Source: Candidatus Zhuqueibacterota bacterium 4572_119 (GTDB taxonomy: Bacteria; Zhuqueibacterota; Zhuqueibacteria; Thermofontimicrobiales; Thermofontimicrobiaceae). From it: DNA of 8,037 nucleotides. A program made the translations under genes and the position numbers. The DNA is taken from the NCBI GenBank assembly GCA_002084535.1, contig NBLI01000213.1, forward strand, positions 1 through 8,037, written 5' to 3'. Numbering within the stretch: the stretch's first letter is position 1; every line of letters starts with the position of its first letter. The notes beneath the pieces were generated by a model. The model had not been told where the DNA came from. It ran no database searches and saw nothing but the letters and a program-made list of their open reading frames with translations. This document shows, piece by piece, positions 1-6,851 of this stretch.

Positions 1-94
1 ATTCTGGATTAACAGGATTAAATTGAGTAACATAATTACAAAATTTGAATAACTTGCAAAATCAATCTACTTTAAATCCAGTTAATCTTGAGAA
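1..94. repeat. Imperfect inverted repeat of dispersed-repeat type
   Basis: The left arm (1-20, ATTCTGGATTAACAGGATTA) is roughly the reverse complement of 72-94, with small gaps. About 50 AT-rich bases lie between them. The units resemble the 'TTAATCCTGnnAATCC' dispersed repeats seen between genes in many FCB-group and other environmental genomes. It sits downstream of the S46 gene's stop and contains no supportable gene. I infer an intergenic repeat; a role is not shown. Confidence 0.4.
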
Positions 95-216
95 TCCTGT
101 GCGCTCAGTCGCATTTGCCTTTGGCATGATGATCCTGTCCAATTCCATTTTCATTCTATCACTCCAACAATCCAAAACTTCCGCAATCGGCTTTGCTCCA
201 CTTTTTCCGCGGAGCT

Positions 217-2254
217 TTATTCCACGCCCATCTCCTGCAGCAAGTAACCTGCTCCGGCAAGCTTTTGCGTCAACCAGAGAACATAGCGAATATCGACGGC
301 AATCGACCGGCTGTAGCTTTCACTCCAGGCGTAATCGTTGATTGTCGCTTCAAACGCACGGTCAAAATTTATCCCTACCAATTCACCGCGCGCGTTGAGA
401 ACCGGACTTCCTGAATTGCCGCCGGTTGTGTCCATGTTGTAGAGAATCCCCACTGGCACGCCGTCCAGTTTTTTATGGTAAAATTTTCCGTAATCTTTAT
501 TCCTGATCAGGTCGAGCAATTGTCTTGGTGGATCGAACGGCGCTGAACCGGTCGTTTTTTCCAAAACGCCGTTTGTTGATGTGATGGGATAATAATAGAC
601 AGCATCATTGGGATTGTAGCCGCGAATCCTGCCATAAGTAAAACGAAGCGTGCTGTTGGCATCCGGGATAAAATCTGTTGCCAGGAATTGTTTTTTTACA
701 TCGATTAATTGAGCATAGAGTTTGTCCAGTTTTCCGCGCCTCGCTTTGCCAATTTCGGTTTGTTCTTCATAGGTTGGATAAAGATCGATTGCCAACTGAA
801 TAAATGGGTCATTCATTTTTGCCAATGCTTCTGATGAAATTTCCAATGCTTTGTTTAAATATTCTTCATCCCACAATTTTGACTTAGCATAAGAATTATT
901 TATGAAGCGGTTGATGGCTTCATCCGGATTGTTGTCACCAACAAGTTTCGCGATAGCAGGGATTTGTAACGATTCTGGAAGCCCGGCGGCTTTATTAAGC
1001 ATTTCCTTGAAAATTACCTTGTCCGCTTGTTCATGATAATTATTAAATCCCATCTTCAGACGCTGTAAAGTGCGTTCCCAGTTTCTATCCATGTATGAAG
1101 ATTTCCGCCCGGATTTGCTGATAAATTTCATCAATCTCCTGCAGCAGCCCTTTATATTCTTTATTCAATTTTTTATCTGCATCAATGAATTTTTGTAATT
1201 CTATTTCCTCATTTCTTTTTTTAGCAACCAGGTCTAACCGCTTTAGCCCGATCAATTTGCCGCGATAATTTTTCATGGTATTGGCAAGTCCCTTTATGCG
1301 GTTGGCTAACTTCAGTTCAACAGCGCGGTCGTTTTCTCCCATTTTTTCCAAAACATCAATCTGCCATTGGTACCAGTTTACCACATAGGGCATACGGATT
1401 TCTTCTTCGTAAGCCAAAAAATGTGAAGTCCGGTGGCGGTAGGTTCTGCCGGGGTAGCCAAGAATAAATACAAAATCTTCCTCATTAACTCCCTGCGGCG
1501 CGACTTTGACCACACGTTTCGGTTGAAAGGGAACATTGTCTGGAGAATATGAAGCCGGTGAGCCGTCTGGCGCCACGTAAGCTCTCATAAAGGAAAAATC
1601 ACCCGTGTGCCGGGGCCACATCCAGTTATCCACTTCACCGCCAAAGTTCCCGATCGACCGTGGTGGCGCGTGAACCAGCCGGATGTCCTTCAGGTAAGTA
1701 TAAATAAAAAGCACATAAGTTTTCCCGATGAACATTTCCGAAACACCAGCCCGTTTGCCGGGATTGTCGTTTTCAGCTTTTTTGACAATTTCTTTGATTC
1801 GCTTTTCAATGGCTTTGGTTCGTTGGGCAAAGTCCATTTCCTCAGTGACAGCAGCGAGAACTTCCCCGGAAACATCGCGGTAAGAATCGGTAATGCGGAC
1901 TGTGTATGCCTTTGCCGGGATTTCCTGGTTCCTGGTTTTTGCCAGGAAACCGTTTTGCAGGTAATCATTTTCACTGGTGCTGGCGCGCTGGATGGCGCCA
2001 TAGGCGCAGTGATGGTTGGTAAGGATGAGCCCCTGTTCGGAAACAAACGAACCGGTACAGCCGCCAACCTTGCAAATTCCATCGATCAAACTGATACCAT
2101 CCGGATTGAAAATATCCAGCGCGGACATTTCCATCCCTTTTGCTTGCAGGTTCAGCTTGTGAATCTCACTAATCGGGTACATGCCTTCTTCGGCAGAAAC
2201 TATTGTTATAAGGACGAAAATAATTAGAAAAGCTGTGATTGAAAATTTTTTCAT
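217..2254 (-). pseudogene. S46 family dipeptidyl-peptidase, DPP11-like, split by a frameshift
   Basis: This is a periplasmic serine exopeptidase that removes dipeptides from peptide N-termini (MEROPS S46, DPP7/DPP11). The first part (2254 to 1085, 389 codons) starts with a signal peptide (hydrophobic 4-20, likely cut after VSA21). It holds the His motif GGCTG...LTNHHC (H81/H82) and the Asp motif DNWMWPRHTGDF (209-220). The second part, in the next frame (ending at 217), holds FIPDANSTLRFTYG and the Ser motif TTGGNSGSP (Ser codon 412-414). The residue 18 after that serine is Arg (codon 358-360), matching Arg673 of Porphyromonas DPP11, which selects Asp/Glu at P1; DPP7 has Gly there. The frames overlap at 1085-1134. 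Removing one base of the TTT at 1102-1104 joins ...QQIRAE to SSYMDRN..., giving 678 residues, slightly below the usual 700-720. It is a recent pseudogene or a sequencing/assembly error. The family assignment is very sure; inactivity is not. Confidence 0.93.
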
Positions 2255-2261
2255 TTTTAAA

Positions 2262-2270
2262 TCCTCTTCC
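2262..2270 (-). promoter_or_regulatory. Ribosome-binding site of the S46 gene
   Basis: Read on the minus strand this is GGAAGAGGA, about 7 bases before the ATG at 2254. It supports that start, which also begins directly with a good signal peptide. Confidence 0.65.
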
Positions 2271-2301
2271 GGTTAAATGTGAATTGACTCTTGCCCTTTT
2301 T

Positions 2302-2445
2302 CAGAGATACGACCGATTAGGAAAAAAATAGTGGGGACGCCGTCTTTGGAGTAGAGGCTATTGTGTTAGTACAGTTGGTCTTGATGAAGACAAAATCCGA
2401 AAATATGTAAAATTTCAGGAAAAGAAAGATAAAGAAATCAGCTAA
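2302..2445 (+). pseudogene. C-terminal remnant of IS200/IS605 TnpA (Y1 transposase)
   Basis: In one frame the sequence reads WGRRLWSRGYCVSTVG from 2332, then LDEDKIRKYVKFQEKKDKEIS and a TAA at 2443-2445. This is the characteristic end of IS200/IS605 TnpA: the 'WG..LW..GY.V.TVG' strand followed by a helix that closes the single-strand transposase. The codon before the Trp is TAG (2329-2331), where the family usually has an aromatic residue. The HUH motif and the catalytic Tyr region are not visible. Upstream similarity fades at about 2302, close to the S46 start signals. This is a dead fragment and the element's ends are not defined. Confidence 0.82.
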
Positions 2446-2533
2446 TAATTACATCGTGAATAATTTGCATTTATTTTGCCTGCCTTTTTAAGTCTGTTGC
2501 TTTGATATTAACTGCTTTTTAATAAAATTCCAG

Positions 2534-3433
2534 TTACAATAAATAAATCGCAATCCCGATAACAGCCAGCAAGGAAACCGCCATAACGATTACATAATTC
2601 AGGGACAACAAAATAAATTTAATAATGGTTTTTATTAATGATTGCTGATAAACTTTTTTCATGGCAAAAATTAAATAAATGCTGTTTATCAAAAGAACAA
2701 TCCCGGGAAGAATCGATGATTCCGGATCGTCGAAAAATCCTAATATAATAAATACCAGTCCAAATGTTAAAAAGGTGAAAGAATGAAAATGCAGCGAAAA
2801 GATGAAATGATTTACATACAATATTTTTCTGCGCGTGTACAAAATTTTCAAAATCAGGGCAAAAACGGGAAGCAGCAGAAAAAACATATTGGGCATATAA
2901 TCAAATATCTTTTGCCGAACCAGGTCTGCTTTTTGTTCAGCTTTATTTATTGCTTTTGTTATCTCTCCAGCCCCGGCATCTTTATGCAAAGAATCCGGGA
3001 TTGCGGTTGCAGTTTGTTGAGTGGAGTCGTTTTTTGAATTACCTGAATTTTCCATTGTAGAGTCCGCAACAGAAGCGGAGTCCGAAAGAGCTACGGGATC
3101 GGAAGTAAATTTGATAATTTTCGCCTGGTGCGGATTTGTCGCCAACACTAAAAAAAAGAAAAAGCTGATGAAAAGATACAAACGAAACGGCGAGACATAT
3201 CGTATTCTTTTCCCGGCAGAATATTCATTGCTCAAAAATCCTGGACGAATCAAAAGGGGAACAATACTGTTAAAAAATTTTGAGTCAAAGGCAAAAAAGT
3301 CCCCCAGCACATCTCTGAGTAGCTGGCGTAATGTGGCGTCAGTGGTCTTATTCTGCTGCCCGCAATGATGGCAGAATTCGCCGCGCAGTTTTTCACCGCA
3401 ATTGAGGCAATGGTCAGGTTTTGATTTATTCAT
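2534..3433 (-). CDS. DUF3667 zinc-ribbon membrane protein
   Basis: A 299-residue protein of the DUF3667 family, whose function is unknown. Residues 9-24 form a four-cysteine zinc ribbon (C9-x2-C12, C21-x2-C24). They are followed by a soluble helical stretch and the family signature around RPGFLSNEYSAGKRIRY and VSPFRLYLFIS (63-90), which leads into TM1 (about 83-99). A Ser/Thr/Asp-rich, low-complexity linker (about 110-175) precedes four more hydrophobic helices at about 182-199, 209-232, 241-258 and 272-298; YVNHFIFSLHFHSF (206-219) is another typical family stretch. No Shine-Dalgarno precedes the ATG at 3433, but the zinc ribbon follows it closely, so the start is plausible. The protein should lie in the inner membrane with the ribbon in the cytoplasm. 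It appears single-gene; the S46 gene on the same strand is separated by the TnpA remnant. Confidence 0.9.
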   Translation of the reverse strand: MNKSKPDHCLNCGEKLRGEFCHHCGQQNKTTDATLRQLLRDVLGDFFAFDSKFFNSIVPLLIRPGFLSNEYSAGKRIRYVSPFRLYLFISFFFFLVLATNPHQAKIIKFTSDPVALSDSASVADSTMENSGNSKNDSTQQTATAIPDSLHKDAGAGEITKAINKAEQKADLVRQKIFDYMPNMFFLLLPVFALILKILYTRRKILYVNHFIFSLHFHSFTFLTFGLVFIILGFFDDPESSILPGIVLLINSIYLIFAMKKVYQQSLIKTIIKFILLSLNYVIVMAVSLLAVIGIAIYLL

Positions 3434-3568
3434 AGATAGCGGGGGTTTAAACTATTTAAGAGCCAGACGATTTCGATTAGCTTTCAGCAATATAAGAAAA
3501 AAATTTAAAATATACAAATGAATTTCATGTATTAAATATGGTGCAGGCAAAATCGAGGATGCCAGATT

Positions 3569-3630
3569 GGTTATTAAATTTGTGATAAAGCTTTTGCTTT
3601 TTGTCAAGGTTTATTCTAAATTTGTGGTAA
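3569..3630. repeat. Short imperfect direct repeat
   Basis: TAAATTTGTGATAA (3575-3588) recurs as TAAATTTGTGGTAA (3617-3630), each preceded by a GGTT(T)ATT stretch. The spacing is about 42 bases, with a weak AAAGC-TTTT-GCTTT hairpin (3587-3600) between. It lies at the edge of the larger inverted repeat that starts at 3633 and may be part of the same degraded element. No function is shown. Confidence 0.45.
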
Positions 3631-3632
3631 TA

Positions 3633-3746
3633 CCTCAGTTACAGGTGGCAGACAGAGATGTCGTACACTTCAACTAAATAATAAATTGTGCCATCAACAA
3701 TTACATTTTCAAGTGTGCGACATCTTGAATACTCCCATAACTGAGG
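3633..3746. repeat. 114-bp nested inverted repeat
   Basis: Three nested pairings are visible. CCTCAGTTA (3633-3641) pairs with TAACTGAGG (3738-3746). GATGTCGTACACTT (3657-3670) pairs with AAGTGTGCGACATC (3711-3724) with one mismatch. AATTG (3684-3688) pairs with CAATT (3698-3702). The internal spacers are 15 and 13 bases. Folded, this is a long hairpin like a small MITE or the subterminal structure of a transposon. It lacks the GTTRRRY/RYYYAAC boxes of an integron attC site and has no terminator T-run. I infer a small mobile-element relic. Confidence 0.6.
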
Positions 3747-3973
3747 CTTATAATAGAGGATTCAAAACGCTAAACATCTATTTTCGGGGTAATAAATTCA
3801 GAGCAGATTTTGGTAAATTGCGTATCGCGAAACTGGTACAGTTAGCGAACGGGTGTTCATACGATGAAGGGAAGGACTGGGAACTCACTTATGATGAAAT
3901 CTTCAAACCTGGATTAGTTAAAAAGAAACACAAAGGAAGGGGTGAAAGTGTCCATTATCAGGAACCTGACTGA
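3686..3973 (+). CDS. Doubtful 95-codon hypothetical ORF
   Basis: I do not recognise this protein. The frame opens only with TTG at 3686, in the apical loop of the 114-bp inverted repeat, and has no Shine-Dalgarno, so the first 20 or so codons are probably not original coding. The rest looks protein-like: IYFRGNKFRADFGKLRIAKL in the middle, then a charged segment (YDEGKDWELTYDEIF) and a basic tail (LVKKKHKGRG) before TGA at 3971-3973. A reasonable reading is the 3' end of an older gene whose 5' end was replaced by the repeat. A chance ORF is also possible. Confidence 0.3.
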   Translation: MCHQQLHFQVCDILNTPITEAYNRGFKTLNIYFRGNKFRADFGKLRIAKLVQLANGCSYDEGKDWELTYDEIFKPGLVKKKHKGRGESVHYQEPD

Positions 3974-4010
3974 AAGATGTTCACCACTAAAAGTTTTGTA
4001 ATGTATTTCG

Positions 4011-4034
4011 TTTCACGTTTGACTTTTCACGTTT
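4011..4034. repeat. Two-copy TTTCACGTTT repeat
   Basis: TTTCACGTTT occurs at 4011-4020 and again at 4025-4034, a period of 14 bases, and is followed by another TTTCAC overlap. It lies in non-coding DNA just after the doubtful ORF. Such short CACGTTT runs are common intergenic filler in related genomes, and no binding role can be argued from two copies. Confidence 0.4.
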
Positions 4035-4054
4035 CACAAAAGTCATTGTTAATT

Positions 4055-4266
4055 ATGGAAGTAAAACTCTTACAAAAAAACGAAAACTTAACTGATATCA
4101 GGTTGGAGGCGCATCGTTATGAATTCGGGGTTGCCTGTGCGCCGACTGGCGTAAACTAAACCGCGAAACAGCGCTTCATTATTATTTGAGATTTACACGG
4201 AAGGGCTTGTTGGCTCAAAAACTTAAAGCGACAGCCACTTTTGATCCCTCATCAGTCATTTTTTGA
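4055..4266 (+). other. Possible decayed coding stretch, unrecognised
   Basis: A 34-codon frame starts at ATG 4055 (MEVKLLQKNENLTDIRLEAH...) and stops at 4159. An overlapping frame then reads CADWRKLNRETALHYYLRFT and continues RKGLLAQKL to a TGA at 4264-4266. Together these could be one short protein of about 70 residues broken by a frameshift near 4130-4150. Neither part has a ribosome-binding site or matches a family I know. It lies inside the mobile-DNA island, so a degraded passenger gene is the simplest guess. Confidence 0.2.
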
Positions 4267-4325
4267 TACCGGTTTTCGGTATGCGAGATTCTTTCAAAAA
4301 CGAAAAAAAATCGTTTTTGAGAATC
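4266..4325. repeat. Two adjacent hairpins
   Basis: The first hairpin is ATACCG-GTTTT-CGGTAT (4266-4282), a perfect 6-bp stem with a 5-base loop. The second (4287-4325) pairs GATTC and TCAAAAACGA with TCGTTTTTGA and GAATC around a run of A, with a two-base bulge. They lie between the unrecognised stretch and the truncated recombinase. They could be terminator relics or sub-terminal structure of a lost element; a 3' T-run after the stem is missing on either strand. Confidence 0.5.
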
Positions 4326-4369
4326 ACGCAAAAAGTTATTGACAATCACCTGCATCCGGGTTATTTTAT

Positions 4370-4729
4370 CTATGGCGGTTTTTGTGGAACCGTTTCTTTG
4401 AAATATTTCTGTTCAAAAATACCGATCAGCTTGTGTTCATGCGGCGCTCTGACAACCGTCAGTGTTGGCCAATCTCTTTTAAGGGTGTAGGTGTAAAAGA
4501 ATTTGAGCCCACACATGGCGGGTGTGCTGGCGTCGCGTCCGTACTTCCGCGCATTTTTGAGATAGAGGAATTATCCCCGGATATTTTCTTCGGTGATTTG
4601 ATCCGGGAGTTTGTTGTAGTGTTCGGAGATTTTCCGAACACCACGCAGATAATTATCTTGCGTGGCTTTTGCCATCCCCCGCAACTGTAAAACTTGCAGA
4701 TTTCGGGTGAGGCAATCTTGTAGTGTCAT
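4370..4729 (-). pseudogene. Truncated tyrosine recombinase (phage integrase family)
   Basis: From ATG 4729 the minus strand reads MTLQDCLTRNLQ, then LRGMAKATQDNYLRGVRKIS, EHYNKLPDQITEENIRG, an in-frame TAA (4571-4573), and FLYLKNARKYGRDAST, LKFFYTYTLKRDWPTL, VRAPHEHKL. This is the SAM-like core-binding N-terminal domain of tyrosine recombinases, of the type I associate with some IS91-like elements. The stop replaces what is normally an aromatic codon in 'REYFLYLKN'. Resemblance ends after HKL (about 4427); 18 unrelated codons then lead to TAG at 4370-4372. The whole catalytic domain (Arg...HxxR...Tyr) is absent, and I found none of it in the neighbouring DNA. A strong GGAGGT lies 5 bases before the ATG. 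It cannot act as a recombinase. Confidence 0.85.
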
Positions 4730-4731
4730 AA

Positions 4732-4790
4732 CACACCTCCCTGGATATAGGTTAATAGTTTGGTCACTATTATTATTACAAGGAGGTGTG
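4732..4790 (-). promoter_or_regulatory. Inverted repeat covering the recombinase ribosome-binding site
   Basis: CACACCTCC (4732-4740) and GGAGGTGTG (4782-4790) are a perfect 9-bp inverted repeat, with a smaller AATAG...CTATT pair in the 41-base spacer. On the minus strand the proximal arm is the Shine-Dalgarno GGAGGT of the tyrosine recombinase remnant. In an mRNA started beyond 4790, the distal arm (CACACCTCC in that strand) would pair with and hide it. That could be translational control of the ancestral recombinase. Alternatively, the repeat may simply be an element end. Confidence 0.45.
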
Positions 4791-5013
4791 CCTAAATCGA
4801 GTGAAAATTAAAAAACTGCATCGAAGCGGTTTAGTTCAACAGCAACATCAACTTGACGCCTTTATTATGCGGTTATTTTGAGTTTTAGTCCCCGTCTCAA
4901 GAGTTTTAATTTATAAATGTTAAGTATGCTCAAAACGGCGCAAGTTATGTTCACGATAGTGCCAAGAGTAAATAACGTAATGAATTAATAAAAGAATCAT
5001 TTGTAGGAAATAA

Positions 5014-5898
5014 ATGGAATTAACAGAAGTTTTGTCAGCATTTGAAAAGTTTGATGGGAAATATAAACGTGATGAAGTAACCTATGCTTTAGAACATCAG
5101 GAAGAAATTACTCCTTATCTTATTAAAATATTAAAGAATATATTAGACAATCCCGAAGAATATATTACTAAAAAAGACTATGATGCTCATATTTATGCTC
5201 TAATATTACTTGGATATTTTAGAGAAACGAAAGCACACCAACTTATAATTGATCTTTTTAGCATATCTGATGATTTTATATACGAATTATTTGGAGATAT
5301 AGCAACAGGTAACTTACCGATTGTCTTATTTCAGACATGTGGTGGTTCACTTGAAAATATAAAGAGTTTGATTTTAAACAAAAATGTCCCTGATACAAGT
5401 CGGATTTCCGCCGTAGGTTCAATGTTATATGCGGTTGCAGATGAATTAATTTCAAGAGAAGAAGTTTTAGCTTTTTTAGGTACATTGTTTACAGGAGAAG
5501 AAACTGCTCCTTCTTCAGACTTTTGGAGTTTTATTGCAAGTGATATTTGTAATTTATGTCCAGATGAACATACTTTTGAAATAATCAAAAAAGCTTATGA
5601 AGATGATTTAATTTTTTCAGGTATAGTAGGTTATGAAGAGTTTGAAGAATTTATGGAACTTGGTGTAGATACTTGTTTGGATCGCAATAAACAAAATATG
5701 CAGCAAACTATTCCTGAAGATATTCATGATGCGATGTCTTGGTGGGCTTGTTTTAAAGAAAATGAACAAAAAACGGATCAATTATTTTCAACTCCTGTGA
5801 TAAGCACTTCAAGTATAAATAGAAAGAAAAAACCCAAGAAAAAAGTAAAGAACAAAAATCTTCGCCCAAAAAAGAAAAAAAAGAAAAAACGTAAATAA
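5014..5898 (+). CDS. DUF1186 family protein with a poly-lysine tail
   Basis: A 294-residue, predicted soluble, all-helical protein. The N-terminus (VLSAFEKFDGKYKRDEVTYA, then EEITPYLIKIL at 30-40) matches the opening of DUF1186, and HEAT-like helices run to about 250, including the acidic YEEFEEFMELG. Its function is unknown. Many relatives end in a SEC-C zinc motif (CPCGSGKKYKKCC-like). Here that motif is missing, and residues 270-294 are 19 of 25 Lys/Arg, with seven lysines in a row, encoded by an almost pure A/G tract. I checked the DNA after the stop and saw no SEC-C in another frame. AGGA at 5005-5008 supports the ATG. The codons are notably more AT-rich than in the S46 gene, and the gene borders the mobile-DNA island, so acquisition by transfer is possible. 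Confidence 0.85.
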   Translation: MELTEVLSAFEKFDGKYKRDEVTYALEHQEEITPYLIKILKNILDNPEEYITKKDYDAHIYALILLGYFRETKAHQLIIDLFSISDDFIYELFGDIATGNLPIVLFQTCGGSLENIKSLILNKNVPDTSRISAVGSMLYAVADELISREEVLAFLGTLFTGEETAPSSDFWSFIASDICNLCPDEHTFEIIKKAYEDDLIFSGIVGYEEFEEFMELGVDTCLDRNKQNMQQTIPEDIHDAMSWWACFKENEQKTDQLFSTPVISTSSINRKKKPKKKVKNKNLRPKKKKKKKRK

Positions 5899-6172
5899 GG
5901 TTATTGCTTTGTAATTTGTAATAATTGCTATAATGGCGTATAACATATATTAAAGGTTAAAAGTCCCCGCCAGGACGGGACAGGCAAGAGAAAAAAGTAT
6001 CCCTGTTCTAAAAGGTGTGTTGATTTCGGGAAACGAGTTCTTTGACCAATATATTTTTCTCCTTGTATTGCTATCAGTGTTATACATACAAACCACCTCA
6101 CCAAATATATCGAATTGAAAACTGATAAACGAAATTTATAAATACGAAATCTATTTATATTGGAAACTGATC
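5899..6172. other. Intergenic region with a GC-rich patch
   Basis: This 274-base gap has no supportable gene. The only notable part is a GC-rich patch at about 5963-5985 (GTCCCCGCCAGGACGGGAC), able to form a weak 5-bp hairpin and standing out against AT-rich surroundings; it looks like a piece of a dispersed palindromic repeat. A frame around 5996-6109 encodes a short hydrophobic peptide but has no start signal. No clear terminator follows the DUF1186 gene. Confidence 0.4.
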
Positions 6173-6739
6173 ATGTCAAAGTATGATATCGCCATCACCC
6201 TGTTCACCATTGTATATGGATTAATGCTCACCGATTTATTTCTGAGTTTTCATAAGCTGATCCGGTCGAGAAAATTAATCAAATGGCATTGGCTGCCACT
6301 TTTGGCTGCCTGGTATTTGTTCATGATCATTTTGAAAAATTGGTGGGATTTGGCATTCTTTCAAAGTGATATTGATTGGATGAATATTTATTTTTTTATT
6401 GCGTACGGGCATTTACTATTTTTGATTTTTTTATTAGTCTCGACCGCGCTGCCAGATGATATTCAAAACGGTCGTATCGACTTAAAAGAATATTACTTCA
6501 AGAACCACCGGTATTTTTGGGGATTAATGAGTGCTGTTGTTATCCTGTCAATAACTATTGGTATTATTAAACGCATCAGTTTATCCACTGCTGAATCGAT
6601 TAAAATTTATGGTATTATCGGCAATTCTGTTTTTATAATTTTTACCATCTTGCTGGCAATAACAAAAAAATATTGGATACATTCAATCTTTTTAATTTTA
6701 TTTGTTATTGGAATAATTCTCGAGATACTGAATAAATGA
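6173..6739 (+). CDS. Six-helix membrane protein of unknown function
   Basis: A 188-residue integral inner-membrane protein. Hydrophobic helices are visible at about 5-25, 40-57, 70-92, 115-133, 143-163 and 168-186. Basic loops (HKLIRSRKLIKWHW, 27-40) follow TM1, which suggests that loop is cytoplasmic. The first helix (YDIAITLFTIVYGLMLTDLF) and the loop ALPDDI..GRIDLKEYYFKNHRYFW (92-116) have the look of a recurrent hypothetical family, but I cannot name it or give it a function. No catalytic or metal-binding motif is evident. GGAA at about 6162 is a weak ribosome-binding site. The spacing to both neighbours (274 and about 175 bases) argues for a separate transcription unit. Confidence 0.85.
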   Translation: MSKYDIAITLFTIVYGLMLTDLFLSFHKLIRSRKLIKWHWLPLLAAWYLFMIILKNWWDLAFFQSDIDWMNIYFFIAYGHLLFLIFLLVSTALPDDIQNGRIDLKEYYFKNHRYFWGLMSAVVILSITIGIIKRISLSTAESIKIYGIIGNSVFIIFTILLAITKKYWIHSIFLILFVIGIILEILNK

Positions 6740-6819
6740 AACTTCCTTCATGTTATAATTTTTCGCCTTATTCAATTGTGTTAACTTAATGGAATACTTC
6801 GATAATTTCTGACAACTAT

Positions 6820-6847
6820 TTTGGTAGGTTTTAAAACTGCTACCAAA
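6820..6847. repeat. Perfect 8-bp hairpin before the lipoprotein gene
   Basis: TTTGGTAG (6820-6827) pairs perfectly with CTACCAAA (6840-6847). The 12-base loop contains the self-complementary GTTTTAAAAC. It lies immediately upstream of the candidate -35 (6852), so it could be an operator. It is about 80 bases after the membrane-protein stop and has no T-run, so it is a poor intrinsic terminator. Confidence 0.5.
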
Positions 6848-6851
6848 CAAT

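Noticed and set aside
195..215. GCTCC...GGAGC hairpin just after the S46 stop, as a terminator
   Set aside because: The stem is only 5-bp and there is no T-run after it on the minus strand.
1607..2227. A long plus-strand frame of 206 codons opposite the S46 gene
   Set aside because: It is the antisense of a clearly conserved peptidase, has no ribosome-binding site and has no recognisable protein sequence. It is a shadow of GC-rich codons.
3587..3605. AAAGC-TTTT-GCTTTTT as an intrinsic terminator
   Set aside because: The stem is 5 bp and AT-rich, and no plus-strand gene lies upstream for it to end.
3633..3746. The nested repeat as an integron attC site
   Set aside because: The simple-site boxes RYYYAAC and GTTRRRY are not in the right places at the arms, and no integron integrase is present.
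4382..4690. A 102-codon plus-strand frame as a gene
   Set aside because: It is antisense to the tyrosine recombinase remnant, whose minus-strand translation is clearly family-like.
5996..6109. A short hydrophobic peptide frame before the membrane protein
   Set aside because: It lacks a credible start codon and ribosome-binding site, and a hydrophobic look is expected by chance in T-rich DNA.
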